NCBI RefSeq assembly: GCF_001425485.1
Contig: NZ_LMQW01000052.1
Coordinates: 104,224-168,223 of the forward strand
Length of the DNA: 64,000 nt
Source of the DNA: Aureimonas sp. Leaf427
GTDB taxonomy: Bacteria; Pseudomonadota; Alphaproteobacteria; Rhizobiales; Rhizobiaceae
Direction: 5' to 3'
The notes below the pieces were generated by a model. It saw nothing but the letters and a program-made list of their open reading frames with translations, did not search any database and was not told the DNA's origin. Numbering within the stretch: the first letter of the stretch is position 1; each line of letters starts with the position of its first letter. Below, in pieces: positions 41,905-52,942 of the stretch. A program made the translations under genes and the position numbers.

Positions 41905-42987
41905 TTACTTGGCCTTGACGGTGTAGACCGGCGTCCAGTCGCTCGGCGCCAGGATCAGGTCCATCTTCAGGCTCGGCACCGTGCTCTTGTCGACGACCGC
42001 CGCGACGGGCTGGACGAGGCTCATCACCGGCTTCTTCTCGAGAAGGCGAACCGCCTGATCGATGGCGATGGCGCCCTCGCCGACCGGATACTGCGTCGCG
42101 AAGGCGAGGATGTCGCCGCGGTTCAGCGCGTCGAGCATCGCCTGGTTCTCGTAGGAGGACATGATCTTGATGTCGGTGCGGCCGGCTTCGGCCACCGCGC
42201 CGATCGCCGCTTCCGCCGTCGGAGCGGTTCCCCAGATCACGTTCATGTCGGGATGGGCCTGCAGCGCGTCCTGGATGAGCTGCAGCTGGACGGCGACGCC
42301 GCTGTCGCCGAACTTCTCGTCGAGGATCGTCACGTCCGGATTCTTGCCGACCGCGGCCTTGAAGCCCTCGTTGAAGGATTCCGCCCAGCCCGAGCCGGCC
42401 GGTCCCGGGAAGGTCACGACATTGGCCTTCTCGCCGGCGGACAGCTGCGCGAGGAGCCCCTCGCCCGTGACCGCTCCCATGGCGACGAAGTCGACGGCAT
42501 TGGCGGCGGGCGTCGAATTGGCCGGGATCGGATTGGTGACGCCGACGACCGGAATGTTCTTCGCCGCCGCTTCCTTGAACTTCTGCTCGAGACCCGCGCC
42601 CGAGATCGCCCCGACGACGATCGCATCCGCGCCGCTCGCCAGGCAGTCGTCGAACTGCGAGAGCTGCTTGGGCAGGTTCTCGTAGCCGCCGGCTTCGTAG
42701 AGCGTCATGTTGACGTTCATCGCCTCGGCCTGCTTGACGATGCCGTAGGCGACCGCGACCCAGAAGCTGTCCTTCATGTGCGGGAAGAGGACGCAGAGAT
42801 TGTAGGGCTTCTCGGCCTTTTCCAGCGGCGTGTACTCGGCATCCTTCGGCGTCCCCGACGAGGAATCGTAGATCTTCATCGGCCACCAGGCCGCGTCCGC
42901 GGCAAGGCTCGGCGAGGCCGCGCCGACGACGAGGCCGAGACAGGTGGCGGCCGCGAGGCCGCGGCCGAAGCGGGTGCGAAGAGACAT
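41905..42987 (-). CDS. ribose/TorT-type periplasmic binding protein
   Basis: This 360-residue periplasmic binding protein has a cleavable signal (MSLRTRFGRGLAAATCLGLVVGAASPSLA). The fold is the type I sugar-binding/LacI fold. Segments such as YNLCVLFPHMKDSFWVAVAYGIV, QLSQFDDCLASGADAIVVGAISG and WGTAPTAEAAIGAV resemble TorT, the periplasmic partner of the TMAO sensor. Here it is followed by an ABC ATPase and permeases rather than a sensor kinase, so it is read as the importer's ligand-binding subunit. The ligand is unknown; the neighbouring hydroxylase and HyuAB point to a heterocycle. Confidence 0.88.
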   Translation of the reverse strand: MSLRTRFGRGLAAATCLGLVVGAASPSLAADAAWWPMKIYDSSSGTPKDAEYTPLEKAEKPYNLCVLFPHMKDSFWVAVAYGIVKQAEAMNVNMTLYEAGGYENLPKQLSQFDDCLASGADAIVVGAISGAGLEQKFKEAAAKNIPVVGVTNPIPANSTPAANAVDFVAMGAVTGEGLLAQLSAGEKANVVTFPGPAGSGWAESFNEGFKAAVGKNPDVTILDEKFGDSGVAVQLQLIQDALQAHPDMNVIWGTAPTAEAAIGAVAEAGRTDIKIMSSYENQAMLDALNRGDILAFATQYPVGEGAIAIDQAVRLLEKKPVMSLVQPVAAVVDKSTVPSLKMDLILAPSDWTPVYTVKAK

Positions 42988-43172
42988 GGCTTCAATCCTT
43001 CTTGTTGCGGGGGACGAGGACGGGGCGCTCGTTCCACGACGCGCCTTGTTGGACGGCACTGCTTTGCGCGGGCGGAGCGCCGTGCGTCCCTTGGGACGCA
43101 GAGAGGCGCTCCATCCTTGCGTCGTCTGGAACATCCTTCCGCGACCGAGAGGGCGGCTCGATCGCGAAAGGC

Positions 43173-45134
43173 TCAGTGGGCAGCCCAGTTGGCGACGGAT
43201 CGCCGTTCGAAGGTCTCGCGGAACTGCCGCGTGGACTCGGGAAGAAGCTCGCCCGTGCCCCAGTCGAGGATCACCGCATGCCGGCGGATCGCGTCGAGCA
43301 CGTCGATCTCGCCGAGCCGGAACCGTTCGGCGACGCCCTCCGGATCGGTGCGGGCCCAGGCGACGCGCTGCCCGCGAATCTCCTCGCGCAGCGCGTCCGT
43401 CGCGGCGGCGTCGAGCTCGTAGGCGCACAGTTCGGCGTCGATCTCGCGGATGACGACGCCATAATCCTTCGCGGCGCGCTCGATCGACACGTAGTCGTCG
43501 ACGACATCCTCCAGAACGCTCGCCGGATCGCGCTCCAGCGGATCGCCGAACCCGCCGCCACCGGCCGTCGGGCGGGAGAAGACGTCGCCCTCGCGCAGGG
43601 CGACATCCGAAAAGATCGTCCCCAGCCTTTCGACGACGTCCGAGCCCGCGCGCTTCAGCGACAGGCCGTGCGGGCTGGACGGAAGGCCGCCCTCGATGCC
43701 CCAGACGACGGCGCGCTCGCGGTCGCAGATGTAGGAGATCACCGTTTCCTCGGCTTCCAGCATGCGCGAGCCTTTCAGAAGCCCGACGCCGCCGCGCCAT
43801 TTGCCGGGACCGGCCGAATCGCGCTGGATCTGGCATTCGGTCATCAGGATCGGCGTCGCCCGCTCCTGGCCCTCGATCGGCTGGGCCATCATGCCGGTTC
43901 CGAAGCAGGAGGCCGTGACGTTGGCGCCGTCCTTGCCGTTGCGGCCGCCCCAGCCGCCGGACAGCCAGTCGTAGAACATGAAGATCGGCTTGTCGGCGAC
44001 GCGCGCGTCGCGCCCGCCCGTCAGAAGGTATTCGAGATTGAAGGTGCAGGCGAGCGCCCGCTCGGGCATCAGCTGCGACCACATCTCGTAGATCGAGTTC
44101 ATGATCTTCTCGAAGGGCATCAGAAAGCCCGTGACCGCGACCGGCCACTTGGCGTCGACGATCGAGCCTTCCGGCACGATCAGCTCGAACGACCGGTAGA
44201 AGCCGGAATTCAGCGGCAGGTCGGGGAAGAAGGTCTTCATGCCCGCCGCCACCGCCGAGAAGGTCGCTCCGAACGCCGAATTGTAGATGGTGGCGATGGT
44301 CGGATGACTGCCGGTGAAATCGTAGATCGCCTTGTCGCCCTTGATCGTCATCTTGATGCGGATGGGGATCATCCCCTCCCCGCCGGCGGGATCGCGATCG
44401 ATGTAGTCCACCGTCTCCCAGGTGCCGTCCGGCAGCGCCGCGATCCGCTGGCGCACGGCGCGCTCGACATAGTCCTGAACCTCGGCCAGCCCCGCCTTGA
44501 CCGTGTCGCGGCCGTACTTGTCGACGAGCCGCAGGATCTCGCGGGCGCAGACCGCGGTTCCCTCCGCCTGGGCCTCGATGTCGCCGATGATCGAGGCGGG
44601 ATCGCGCGTGTTCGCCGCGATCATGTTGGCGACGTCGCGGCGGAAGACGCCCTTGTCGTAGAGCCGGATCGGGGTGATCCGCAGGCCTTCGCGGAACATG
44701 TCCTTCGCCGTGACGTCGAAAGAGCCGGGCACCGAACCGCCCATGTCCGACCAATGCCCGTTCGACTGGGCGAAGGCGATGATCTCTCCGCCGGAGAAGA
44801 TCGGTCGCACGAGCCGGACGTCGGAGAAATGCGTGCCGCCGGCATAGGGATCGTTGATCGCGAAGACGTCGCCGTCGTGCATGTCGCCCTTGAAGGCGCG
44901 CATCACGTCCTTGCAGGTGAAATGCAGCGTGCCGACATGGACCGCGATGTCCTGGTTGCCCTGGGCGGCGCATTCCCCGTCGGCGTCGTGCAGGCCGCTG
45001 GAGAAGTCGTGGTTGTAGATCACGAACGAGTAGCAGGTTCGCAGCACCTGCTCGCCCATCTGGTCGACGCTGGTGATGAAGGAGTTCTTGAGAACCTCGA
45101 AGGTCACGGGATCGAGAGTCTGTTCGCCGGCCAT
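43173..45134 (-). CDS. hydantoinase B / 5-oxoprolinase beta-type subunit (HyuB)
   Basis: This 653-residue HyuB-family protein starts MAGEQTLDPVTFEVLKNSFITSVDQMGEQVLRT, the classic N-terminus. Family segments include AINDPYAGGTHFSDVRLVRPIF, FAQSNGHWSDMGGSVPGS, and a Gly-rich stretch near the end (RPTAGGGGFGDPLERDP). With HyuA it forms an ATP-dependent ring-opening enzyme, such as N-methylhydantoinase or 5-oxoprolinase, or an acetone-carboxylase-like subunit. It lies 5 bp after HyuA and 185 bp before the binding-protein gene. Confidence 0.92.
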   Translation of the reverse strand: MAGEQTLDPVTFEVLKNSFITSVDQMGEQVLRTCYSFVIYNHDFSSGLHDADGECAAQGNQDIAVHVGTLHFTCKDVMRAFKGDMHDGDVFAINDPYAGGTHFSDVRLVRPIFSGGEIIAFAQSNGHWSDMGGSVPGSFDVTAKDMFREGLRITPIRLYDKGVFRRDVANMIAANTRDPASIIGDIEAQAEGTAVCAREILRLVDKYGRDTVKAGLAEVQDYVERAVRQRIAALPDGTWETVDYIDRDPAGGEGMIPIRIKMTIKGDKAIYDFTGSHPTIATIYNSAFGATFSAVAAGMKTFFPDLPLNSGFYRSFELIVPEGSIVDAKWPVAVTGFLMPFEKIMNSIYEMWSQLMPERALACTFNLEYLLTGGRDARVADKPIFMFYDWLSGGWGGRNGKDGANVTASCFGTGMMAQPIEGQERATPILMTECQIQRDSAGPGKWRGGVGLLKGSRMLEAEETVISYICDRERAVVWGIEGGLPSSPHGLSLKRAGSDVVERLGTIFSDVALREGDVFSRPTAGGGGFGDPLERDPASVLEDVVDDYVSIERAAKDYGVVIREIDAELCAYELDAAATDALREEIRGQRVAWARTDPEGVAERFRLGEIDVLDAIRRHAVILDWGTGELLPESTRQFRETFERRSVANWAAH

Positions 45135-45139
45135 GGGTG

Positions 45140-47164
<2,025 letters not shown>

Positions 47165-47353
47165 GGTTGCCTTATCCCTTTTCCATCGCCCGGTGCCGCA
47201 GCGTCTGCCGGCCGGCCGCCGGATGTCCGAGGTATCGGCGAGGATTAAACGGGCTTTCGGCGACCTTCTCTTGTGTCTCAGCGCATCACGTTTTGTCGCT
47301 CAGGGCATTTCGGCATAAAGTTTGAGCCGAGGCGGCATCTGCCCGTTTACCGG

Positions 47354-47371
47354 TCATGCAGCGCAGCATGA
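47354..47371. promoter_or_regulatory. imperfect palindrome between AraC gene and hyuA
   Basis: TCATGCAGCGCAGCATGA is an 18-base palindrome broken at two positions. It lies 31 bp past the AraC stop and 190 bp before the hyuA start. It could be a weak hairpin ending the AraC message or a binding site. The rest of the 47165-47401 gap shows nothing I can name. Confidence 0.25.
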
Positions 47372-47401
47372 GCCGACGCACCCGGAACGTCGCGGCGTCG
47401 C

Positions 47402-48370
47402 TCAGGCGAGCTGGGCCGACGAATGGCGGGCGGCCGCCCGAACCTCGCTCGGCGTGCGGCCGAACCTGGCGCGGAAGCTGCGGCTGAACTGGGCCTGATC
47501 GGCGAAGCCCCATTCATAGGCGATCTCGGAGATCGTCTTGCGGCAATGAGCATCCTTCAGGGCCGTCTCGCACATGAGAAGCCGCTGGTTGCGGATATGG
47601 GCGCAGACCGTCGTGCCCTCGGCCTCGAAGAGTTGGTGGAGATAGCGCAGCGAGATGCCGCAGGCCTCCGCGATGCCCTGCGGCGACAGGCGCGTGTCGC
47701 GCAGCTGCGCGCCGATGACGTGCTCGGCGCGGTGCAGATGGGCATTGCGCACCGACGACGACCGGCCGACCAGCACCCGCTGATCCGCCTCGATCGCCAT
47801 GGCGAGGAGGTCCACCAGGTGGCGCCCCATCGTCGCGCGCTCCGCCTCCTCCATCTCGTCGAGCCGGGGCGCGGTCATGCGCAGCATGTCGACGAAGAGC
47901 GCGCCGACGCTGCGGCTTGCATCGAACTGGAGCGTCGCCAGCCGCTCGGGCCTTGCGATGCGCGCCCGCAGCACGTCGCTCGGGATCTTCAACACCCAGA
48001 GTGCGGCGCGCGTGCTGTGGCTGAACTCGTAGGGAAGATGGCTGCGCTCGATCAGGAACTGCCCCGGCTTGCAATAGACCTCCCGGCCGTCCTGGACGAA
48101 GCGGATCTCCGCAACTTCCGGAACGGTGATGAGAAAGCTCTCCTCCCGCTCGTTGAGGAGGTGGCGCTCATGCCGCCGGTAGAGCAGCGCGTCGCAGAGA
48201 TTGCGCGAGACCGCGATCGATCCCATCGTCCAGGTGTCGAGCGTTCCATCGAAGTCGCTCGCCGACTGAAACCGGAGGTCGAGGGGGAAGTAGGTCTCGG
48301 AGACCGCCTGCTGCCAGAACTGCTTGCGGGCAGCCGGGGGACTGGCGCTGGTCGAGAAGGTTGCTCGCAT
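47402..48370 (-). CDS. AraC-family transcriptional regulator
   Basis: This 322-residue regulator has an N-terminal AraC-binding-like domain (cupin type; FLITVPEVAEIRFVQDGREVYCKPGQFLIERSHLPYEFSH) as in FeaR/NitR-type activators. Its C-terminal AraC DNA-binding domain of two helix-turn-helices starts near residue 215 (LSPQGIAEACGISLRYLHQLFEAEG, ISEIAYEWGFADQAQFSRSFRARFGRTPSE). The start at 48370 is favoured because GGAG lies nine bases upstream; an ATG three codons earlier overlaps that site. It probably activates the hyuA operon 237 bp downstream. Confidence 0.88.
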   Translation of the reverse strand: MRATFSTSASPPAARKQFWQQAVSETYFPLDLRFQSASDFDGTLDTWTMGSIAVSRNLCDALLYRRHERHLLNEREESFLITVPEVAEIRFVQDGREVYCKPGQFLIERSHLPYEFSHSTRAALWVLKIPSDVLRARIARPERLATLQFDASRSVGALFVDMLRMTAPRLDEMEEAERATMGRHLVDLLAMAIEADQRVLVGRSSSVRNAHLHRAEHVIGAQLRDTRLSPQGIAEACGISLRYLHQLFEAEGTTVCAHIRNQRLLMCETALKDAHCRKTISEIAYEWGFADQAQFSRSFRARFGRTPSEVRAAARHSSAQLA

Positions 48371-48507
48371 GGCACGCATCTCCGGTCCCGTTGAACGGTC
48401 TTGCCGGCGGGACGCCCGGCGGGGCGGCATTTGATCGACGACATCACCCCCTCTTGCCCGAACAGGCAAATTTCGGGCCGATCTCGACGTTTCCCTGACG
48501 TTTCCCG

Positions 48508-49233
48508 TCAGGCGAACCAGGGCTCCAAGGCTTCGTGGACGGCCCGCGCCAGTCGGTCGGCGCCGGGCGTGTCGGAATGAATGCACACGGTCTCGGCGCG
48601 CATCGGCATGTCCTTGCCCTCGATGGTCGTCGCCTTGCCCTCGGTCATCACCTTCACGGCGCGCCGCGCCGCCTCGGCCGGGTCCTTCGCGTCGTGCTGG
48701 CGGGTGATGATCAGCCGGCCCTCGGCGTCGTAGTCGAGATCGGCGTAATATTCGGCGATGAAGGGGATGTTGCGCTGGCCGTAGACGGTTTCCTGCAAGG
48801 TGCCGGCCATGCCGAGCAGGGGAACGCCGAAGAGTTCGGCCGCATCGGCGATCGCATGGGCGACGTGCTCGCTCCGCATCGCCGCGCCATAGAGCGCTCC
48901 ATGCGGCTTGATGTGGTTGAGCGCCAGGCCGGCCTCGTCGAGAAAGGCCTTGAGCGCCCCGATCTGGTAGAGGATGCAGGCCGACAGCTCGTCCCGCCCC
49001 ATCTGCATCTCGCGCCGGCCGAACCCCTGCAGATCGGGAAAGGACGGATGAGCGCCGACGGCCACGCCATGCTCGGCCGCCAGCCTCACGGTCGCGCGCA
49101 TCACCGACGGGTCGGAGGCATGAAAACCGCAGGCGACATTGGCGATATGGATATGCGGCATGATGCCGGCATCGTCGCCGCAGCGATAGAGACCGAAGCC
49201 TTCGCCCATATCGCAGTTGATCGTCACGCCCAT
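48508..49233 (-). CDS. pxpA: 5-oxoprolinase subunit PxpA (LamB/YcsF family)
   Basis: This 241-residue protein starts MGVTINCDMGEGFGLYRCGDD, the LamB/YcsF signature. It continues with NVACGFHASDP, GVAVGAHPSFPDLQGFGRR, VKPHGALY-like HIKPHGALYG and VCIHSDTPGA. In bacteria PxpA works with PxpB and PxpC as the ATP-dependent 5-oxoprolinase. Here it lies 79 bp after a LysR gene on the opposite strand from pxpB and pxpC, so the complex is encoded by two divergent units. A broken second copy lies after pxpC at 53958. Confidence 0.92.
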   Translation of the reverse strand: MGVTINCDMGEGFGLYRCGDDAGIMPHIHIANVACGFHASDPSVMRATVRLAAEHGVAVGAHPSFPDLQGFGRREMQMGRDELSACILYQIGALKAFLDEAGLALNHIKPHGALYGAAMRSEHVAHAIADAAELFGVPLLGMAGTLQETVYGQRNIPFIAEYYADLDYDAEGRLIITRQHDAKDPAEAARRAVKVMTEGKATTIEGKDMPMRAETVCIHSDTPGADRLARAVHEALEPWFA

Positions 49234-49312
49234 GCCGCACTCCTTTCGCCGATCCGAGATCGGTCGTTCGGGGACAAGCGTGGAGATGTCGGGGGTGCCC
49301 CGTCAAATCGTA

Positions 49313-50296
49313 TTAAGCGGGCGACGACATCTGAAAAACCGATGGCCTTTTGCCTGCCGCCGAAGCCTCTGCCGCAGCCCCTCCACGCCCCGCGCCGATA
49401 CCGGTGACCGCAAAGCGCATGAAGTTGCGGAAGGCCTCGGTGGCGCCGCTCAAGGTGGCTTCCCGGCGCCAGGCGAGGCCGACATCCATGCTCGGAACGT
49501 CGTCCTCGATGATGCGCGTCTCGATCCGCTGCCCTTCCAGCGACCAGGGCCGGTAGACGAGGTCCGACAGGACGGTGACGCCCATTCCGCCCGCCACCAT
49601 GGAGCGCACGGCCTCGACCGAGGAGGTGCGGAAGATCGTGCGGGGCTCCAGATCCGCCGCCGACCAGTAGCGCATGGCCGTATGCTTGGCCTCGTCGACG
49701 GTGAGCATCACGTAGGGATGCTGCGCGATGTCGGCGAGGCGGACGCGCTCGGCGCGGGTCAGCGTGTGGCCCGGCGCCAGCCACAGGCGGCGCGGCGACC
49801 GGGCCAGGATTTCGCTGCCGAGCCGGGCCTCGTCGCGCAGGTTCGAGACGAGCAGCACGGCGATGTCGAGCACGCCGTCGATCAGGGCCTGTTCGAGCAC
49901 GTCGCGCGGCGCCTCGAAGAGTTCGAGCGTCACGCCGGGAAAGTTCGCCTGGAACCGCATCTGGTGGCGCGGCAGGAAGTAGCCCGCGACGGTGTAGGTC
50001 ACGCCGACGCGGACCTGGCCGGCGACCGTGTCGCCGGAGACGTGCGGGCTGTGCACCGCCTCGGCGACGGCCGCCAGAATCTGCCGCCCCTGCGACAGGA
50101 AGCGGCTGCCTTCGAGCGTGACCGTGACGCCGGAGGGCGTGCGCTCTAGGAGACGGGTGCCGAGCAGTCCCTCGAGCTGCTGGATCGCCGCCGTCACGGC
50201 CGACTGCGAAACGTTGAGCGCCACGGCCGCCTGCCCGATCCGTCCCGACTCGGCCGCGGCGACGAAATAGCGGATCTGCTTCAGCGAAACCGACAT
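49313..50296 (-). CDS. LysR-family transcriptional regulator of the pxp/biotin-carboxylase cluster
   Basis: This 327-residue LysR protein has helix-turn-helix GQAAVALNVSQSAVTAAIQQLEGLLG and effector-domain segments such as RVGVTYTVAGYFLPRH and AGGMGVTVLSDLVYRPWS, like regulators of pyrimidine or nitrogen-heterocycle use. The ATG at 50296 follows GGAGGCGCGGC and is preferred to the ATG five codons upstream. It is divergent from the biotin-carrier gene with a perfect LysR-type box in between. Its C-terminal 25 residues are Ala/Gly-rich and unconserved. Confidence 0.9.
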   Translation of the reverse strand: MSVSLKQIRYFVAAAESGRIGQAAVALNVSQSAVTAAIQQLEGLLGTRLLERTPSGVTVTLEGSRFLSQGRQILAAVAEAVHSPHVSGDTVAGQVRVGVTYTVAGYFLPRHQMRFQANFPGVTLELFEAPRDVLEQALIDGVLDIAVLLVSNLRDEARLGSEILARSPRRLWLAPGHTLTRAERVRLADIAQHPYVMLTVDEAKHTAMRYWSAADLEPRTIFRTSSVEAVRSMVAGGMGVTVLSDLVYRPWSLEGQRIETRIIEDDVPSMDVGLAWRREATLSGATEAFRNFMRFAVTGIGAGRGGAAAEASAAGKRPSVFQMSSPA

Positions 50297-50333
50297 GCCG
50301 CGCGCCTCCATCGAAAGGGTCCGGCACGACCAT

Positions 50334-50348
50334 ATCGGATTTTCCGAT
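50334..50348. promoter_or_regulatory. T-N11-A LysR box in divergent promoter region
   Basis: ATCGGATTTTCCGAT is a perfect 6+3+6 inverted repeat whose inner T and A are exactly 11 bases apart, the canonical LysR motif. It lies between the LysR gene (start 50296) and the biotin-carrier gene (start 50438), 38 bp from the former. Confidence 0.65.
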
Positions 50349-50437
50349 GACCCGAATTCTAATTTGCGATTTTACGCGTCGCCACAGTTTTGCAAGTCTT
50401 CCGGCAACGCACCGCCGCGCAGAGGACGTGACCCGCC

Positions 50438-50680
50438 ATGACCGTCAAGACGATCCAGGCCCCGCTTCCGGGCACCTTCTACCGTTCGGCCTCCCCCGGC
50501 GACCCGGTGTTCAAGTCCACGGGCGACGCGGTCGCGGTCGGCGACACGATCGGTCTCATCGAGGTGATGAAGTCGTTCACGCCGGTCGTCGCCGAGGATG
50601 CCGGCACCCTTGCCGCGTTCCACGTCGAGAACGAGGACGCGGTGATGGCCGGCCAGCCGCTCTACGACCTCGACGCCTAA
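50438..50680 (+). CDS. biotin carboxyl carrier protein
   Basis: This 80-residue protein is a single biotinyl domain. The biotinylated lysine is Lys45 in IEVMKSFTPV (usual EAMKM-type site, here EVMKS as in many AccB-like stand-alone carriers). The C-terminal half of the domain (AEDAGTLAAFHVENEDAVMAGQPLYDLD) is complete. It lacks the Pro/Ala linker domain of AccB. It is 4 bp upstream of the biotin carboxylase and should be its partner in the pxp-linked carboxylase. Confidence 0.92.
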   Translation: MTVKTIQAPLPGTFYRSASPGDPVFKSTGDAVAVGDTIGLIEVMKSFTPVVAEDAGTLAAFHVENEDAVMAGQPLYDLDA

Positions 50681-50684
50681 GGCC

Positions 50685-52076
50685 ATGGCGATCTCCAGGG
50701 TCTTCGTCGCCAATCGCGGCGAGATCGCCGTGCGCATCATCCGCGCGGCGCGGGAGCTCGGTCTCTCGACCGTCCAGGCGGTGAGCGCGGCCGACGGCGC
50801 GATGCTCGCGGCACGGCTTGCCGACGAGACCGTTCCGGTCGGTCCCGCGCATGCGACGAAATCCTACCTGAACAAGCAGGGGATGGTGCAGGCCGCCGTC
50901 GACAGCGGCTGCGACGCCGTCCATCCCGGCTACGGCTTCCTGTCGGAGAACGCCGAATTTGCCGAGATGGTCGAGGCGGCCGGCCTCGTCTTCATCGGGC
51001 CGCGGCCCGACACGATCCGCAAGATGGGCGACAAGGCCCGGGCCCGGCAGGAGGCGATGGCCGCCGGCGTGCCGACGGTGCCGGGCAGCGAAGGCGTGGT
51101 CGAGGACGTCGCCGCGGCGGTCGCGGCCGCCCGCGACATCGGCTATCCCGTGATGATCAAGGCCTCCGCCGGCGGCGGCGGGCGCGGCATCCGCGTGGCG
51201 CGGGACGAGGCGGAACTCGCGGACCTGATCCCGCAGGCGAGCGGCGAGGCGAAGGCCGCGTTCGGCGACGGCGGGCTCTATCTCGAACGCTTCATCGGCA
51301 AGGCGCGGCATGTCGAGGTGCAGATTCTGGGCGACGGCACCCGGGCCATCCATCTCTTCGAGCGCGAATGCTCGCTGCAGCGCCGCCGGCAGAAGGTGTG
51401 GGAGGAAGCGCCGGCCGCCTGCCTCACGCCCGACCAGCGCGAGGCGCTCTGCGCCTCCGCCGTGCGCCTCGCCGAACGGGTCGGATATCGCGGCGCCGGG
51501 ACGCTGGAATATCTCTTCGACGAGGCCACCGGCGCGTTCTTCTTCATCGAGATGAACACCCGCATCCAGGTGGAGCATCCGGTCAGCGAGATGATCACCG
51601 GCATCGACCTCGTGCGCTGGATGATGCGCATCGCCAACGGCGAGCCTCTGACCCTTCCGCAGAGCGACGTGCGCCTGTCCGGACACGCGATCGAGGCCCG
51701 CATCTGCGCCGAGGACCCGGCCCTCGACTTCCGGCCCGGCCCCGGCACGGTGACGGCGCTCGACGTGCCCGGCGGCATGGGCGTTCGGTTCGACACGATG
51801 CTCTACCCCGGCTATGCGGTCCCGCCCTTCTACGACTCGCTGCTCGGCAAGCTCGTCGTCCACGACGAGACGCGCGAGGCGGCCATCACGCGGATGGCGC
51901 GGGCCTTGAGCGAGCTGCGCATCGAGGGCCTGCCGACCACGAGAGCGCTTCATGTCGCCCTGGCGGCCGCTCCCGAGGTGCGGGCCGGCGACGTCCACAC
52001 GCGCTGGCTGGAGGATTGGTTGTCGGCCCATCCGATCGGCACCCCCACGACACGAGAAGCGGAAACCGGCCGATGA
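50685..52076 (+). CDS. biotin carboxylase (AccC-like)
   Basis: This 463-residue biotin carboxylase has the ATP-grasp and Gly-rich loop MIKASAGGGGRGIRV, ECSLQRRRQKVWEEAP, FFIEMNTRIQVEHPVSEMITGIDLV, and EARICAEDPALDFRPGPG. ATP- and bicarbonate-dependent carboxylation of the biotin on the adjacent carrier is expected. The genes for a normal acetyl-CoA carboxyltransferase are absent. Instead PxpB and PxpC, which resemble the carboxyltransferase domains of urea carboxylase, follow with overlapping starts. Confidence 0.92.
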   Translation: MAISRVFVANRGEIAVRIIRAARELGLSTVQAVSAADGAMLAARLADETVPVGPAHATKSYLNKQGMVQAAVDSGCDAVHPGYGFLSENAEFAEMVEAAGLVFIGPRPDTIRKMGDKARARQEAMAAGVPTVPGSEGVVEDVAAAVAAARDIGYPVMIKASAGGGGRGIRVARDEAELADLIPQASGEAKAAFGDGGLYLERFIGKARHVEVQILGDGTRAIHLFERECSLQRRRQKVWEEAPAACLTPDQREALCASAVRLAERVGYRGAGTLEYLFDEATGAFFFIEMNTRIQVEHPVSEMITGIDLVRWMMRIANGEPLTLPQSDVRLSGHAIEARICAEDPALDFRPGPGTVTALDVPGGMGVRFDTMLYPGYAVPPFYDSLLGKLVVHDETREAAITRMARALSELRIEGLPTTRALHVALAAAPEVRAGDVHTRWLEDWLSAHPIGTPTTREAETGR

Positions 52077-52942
52077 CGACACGCTATTCCTACGGCGGCG
52101 ACGAGCACATCTTCGTCGAGGTGGACGAGGAAATGTCCCTGGAGGCCTTCTTCAAGAGCCTCTCGATGACCAATGCCGTTCGCGACGGCGGCATTGCCGG
52201 CATCACCGAGATCTGTCCGGCCAACGCCTCCTTCCAGATCAAGTTCGATCCCGACGTGATCGCGCCCGATGCGCTGATGGAGAGGCTGAAGGGCTTCGAG
52301 GCGGCGGCCGAGTCGTCGGACAAGACGATCGAGACGCGGATCATCGAGATCCCGGTGCTCTACAACGATCCCTGGACGCACGAGACGCTGATGCGCTTTC
52401 GCGAGCGCCACCAGGACCCCGACGCGACCGATCTCGAATACGGCGCCAGGATCAACGGCTTCGACAGCGTCGAGGCGTTCATCGCCGCGCATGCGGGCGC
52501 GCCCTGGTTCGTCTCCATGGTCGGTTTCGTCGCCGGCCTGCCCTTCATCTATCAGCTGGTCGAGCGGTCGAAGCAGATCGAGGTGCCGAAGTACCTGCGT
52601 CCGCGCACCGACACGCCGAAGCTGACGATCGGCCATGGCGGCTGCTTCGGCTGCATCTATTCGGTGCGCGGTGCGGGCGGCTACCAGATGTTCGGCGTGA
52701 CGCCGATGCCGATCTACGATCCGAAGGGCGAGATCGGCTATCTGAAGGAGCTGATGATCTTCCGGCCCGGCGACATCATCAAGTTCAAGCCGATCGACCG
52801 CACGGCCTACGACGCGGCGGTCGAGGCGGTGGAGGCGGGCCGCTTCGAACCGAAGATCGTCCCGGTCCGCTTCTCGCTCGACGCCTTCACGGCCGATCCC
52901 GAAGGCACCAATGCCAAACTCCTGGAGGCCCTGGATGGCTGA
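52073..52942 (+). CDS. pxpB: PxpB (KipI / allophanate-hydrolase subunit 1 family)
   Basis: This 289-residue protein is of the KipI/AHS1 family. Its conserved segments are ETRIIEIPVLYND, SVEAFIAAHAGAPWFVSMVGFVAGLPFIYQL and FGVTPMPIYDP. It is about 50-70 residues longer than a minimal PxpB because of an N-terminal extension with VEVDEEMSLEAFFKSL. It overlaps the biotin-carboxylase stop (ATGA) and the PxpC start by 8 bp. In 5-oxoprolinase it partners PxpA and PxpC. A biotin-dependent role is possible because of the two genes before it. Confidence 0.9.
   Translation: MTTRYSYGGDEHIFVEVDEEMSLEAFFKSLSMTNAVRDGGIAGITEICPANASFQIKFDPDVIAPDALMERLKGFEAAAESSDKTIETRIIEIPVLYNDPWTHETLMRFRERHQDPDATDLEYGARINGFDSVEAFIAAHAGAPWFVSMVGFVAGLPFIYQLVERSKQIEVPKYLRPRTDTPKLTIGHGGCFGCIYSVRGAGGYQMFGVTPMPIYDPKGEIGYLKELMIFRPGDIIKFKPIDRTAYDAAVEAVEAGRFEPKIVPVRFSLDAFTADPEGTNAKLLEALDG

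Noticed and set aside
41905-42987. TorT acting in TMAO sensing
   Set aside because: No TorS/TorR or TMAO reductase gene is present; an ABC ATPase and permeases follow directly.
47165-47401. A promoter and AraC half-sites upstream of hyuA
   Set aside because: I could not find convincing direct repeats or a -35/-10 pair; only the imperfect palindrome at 47354-47371 was kept.
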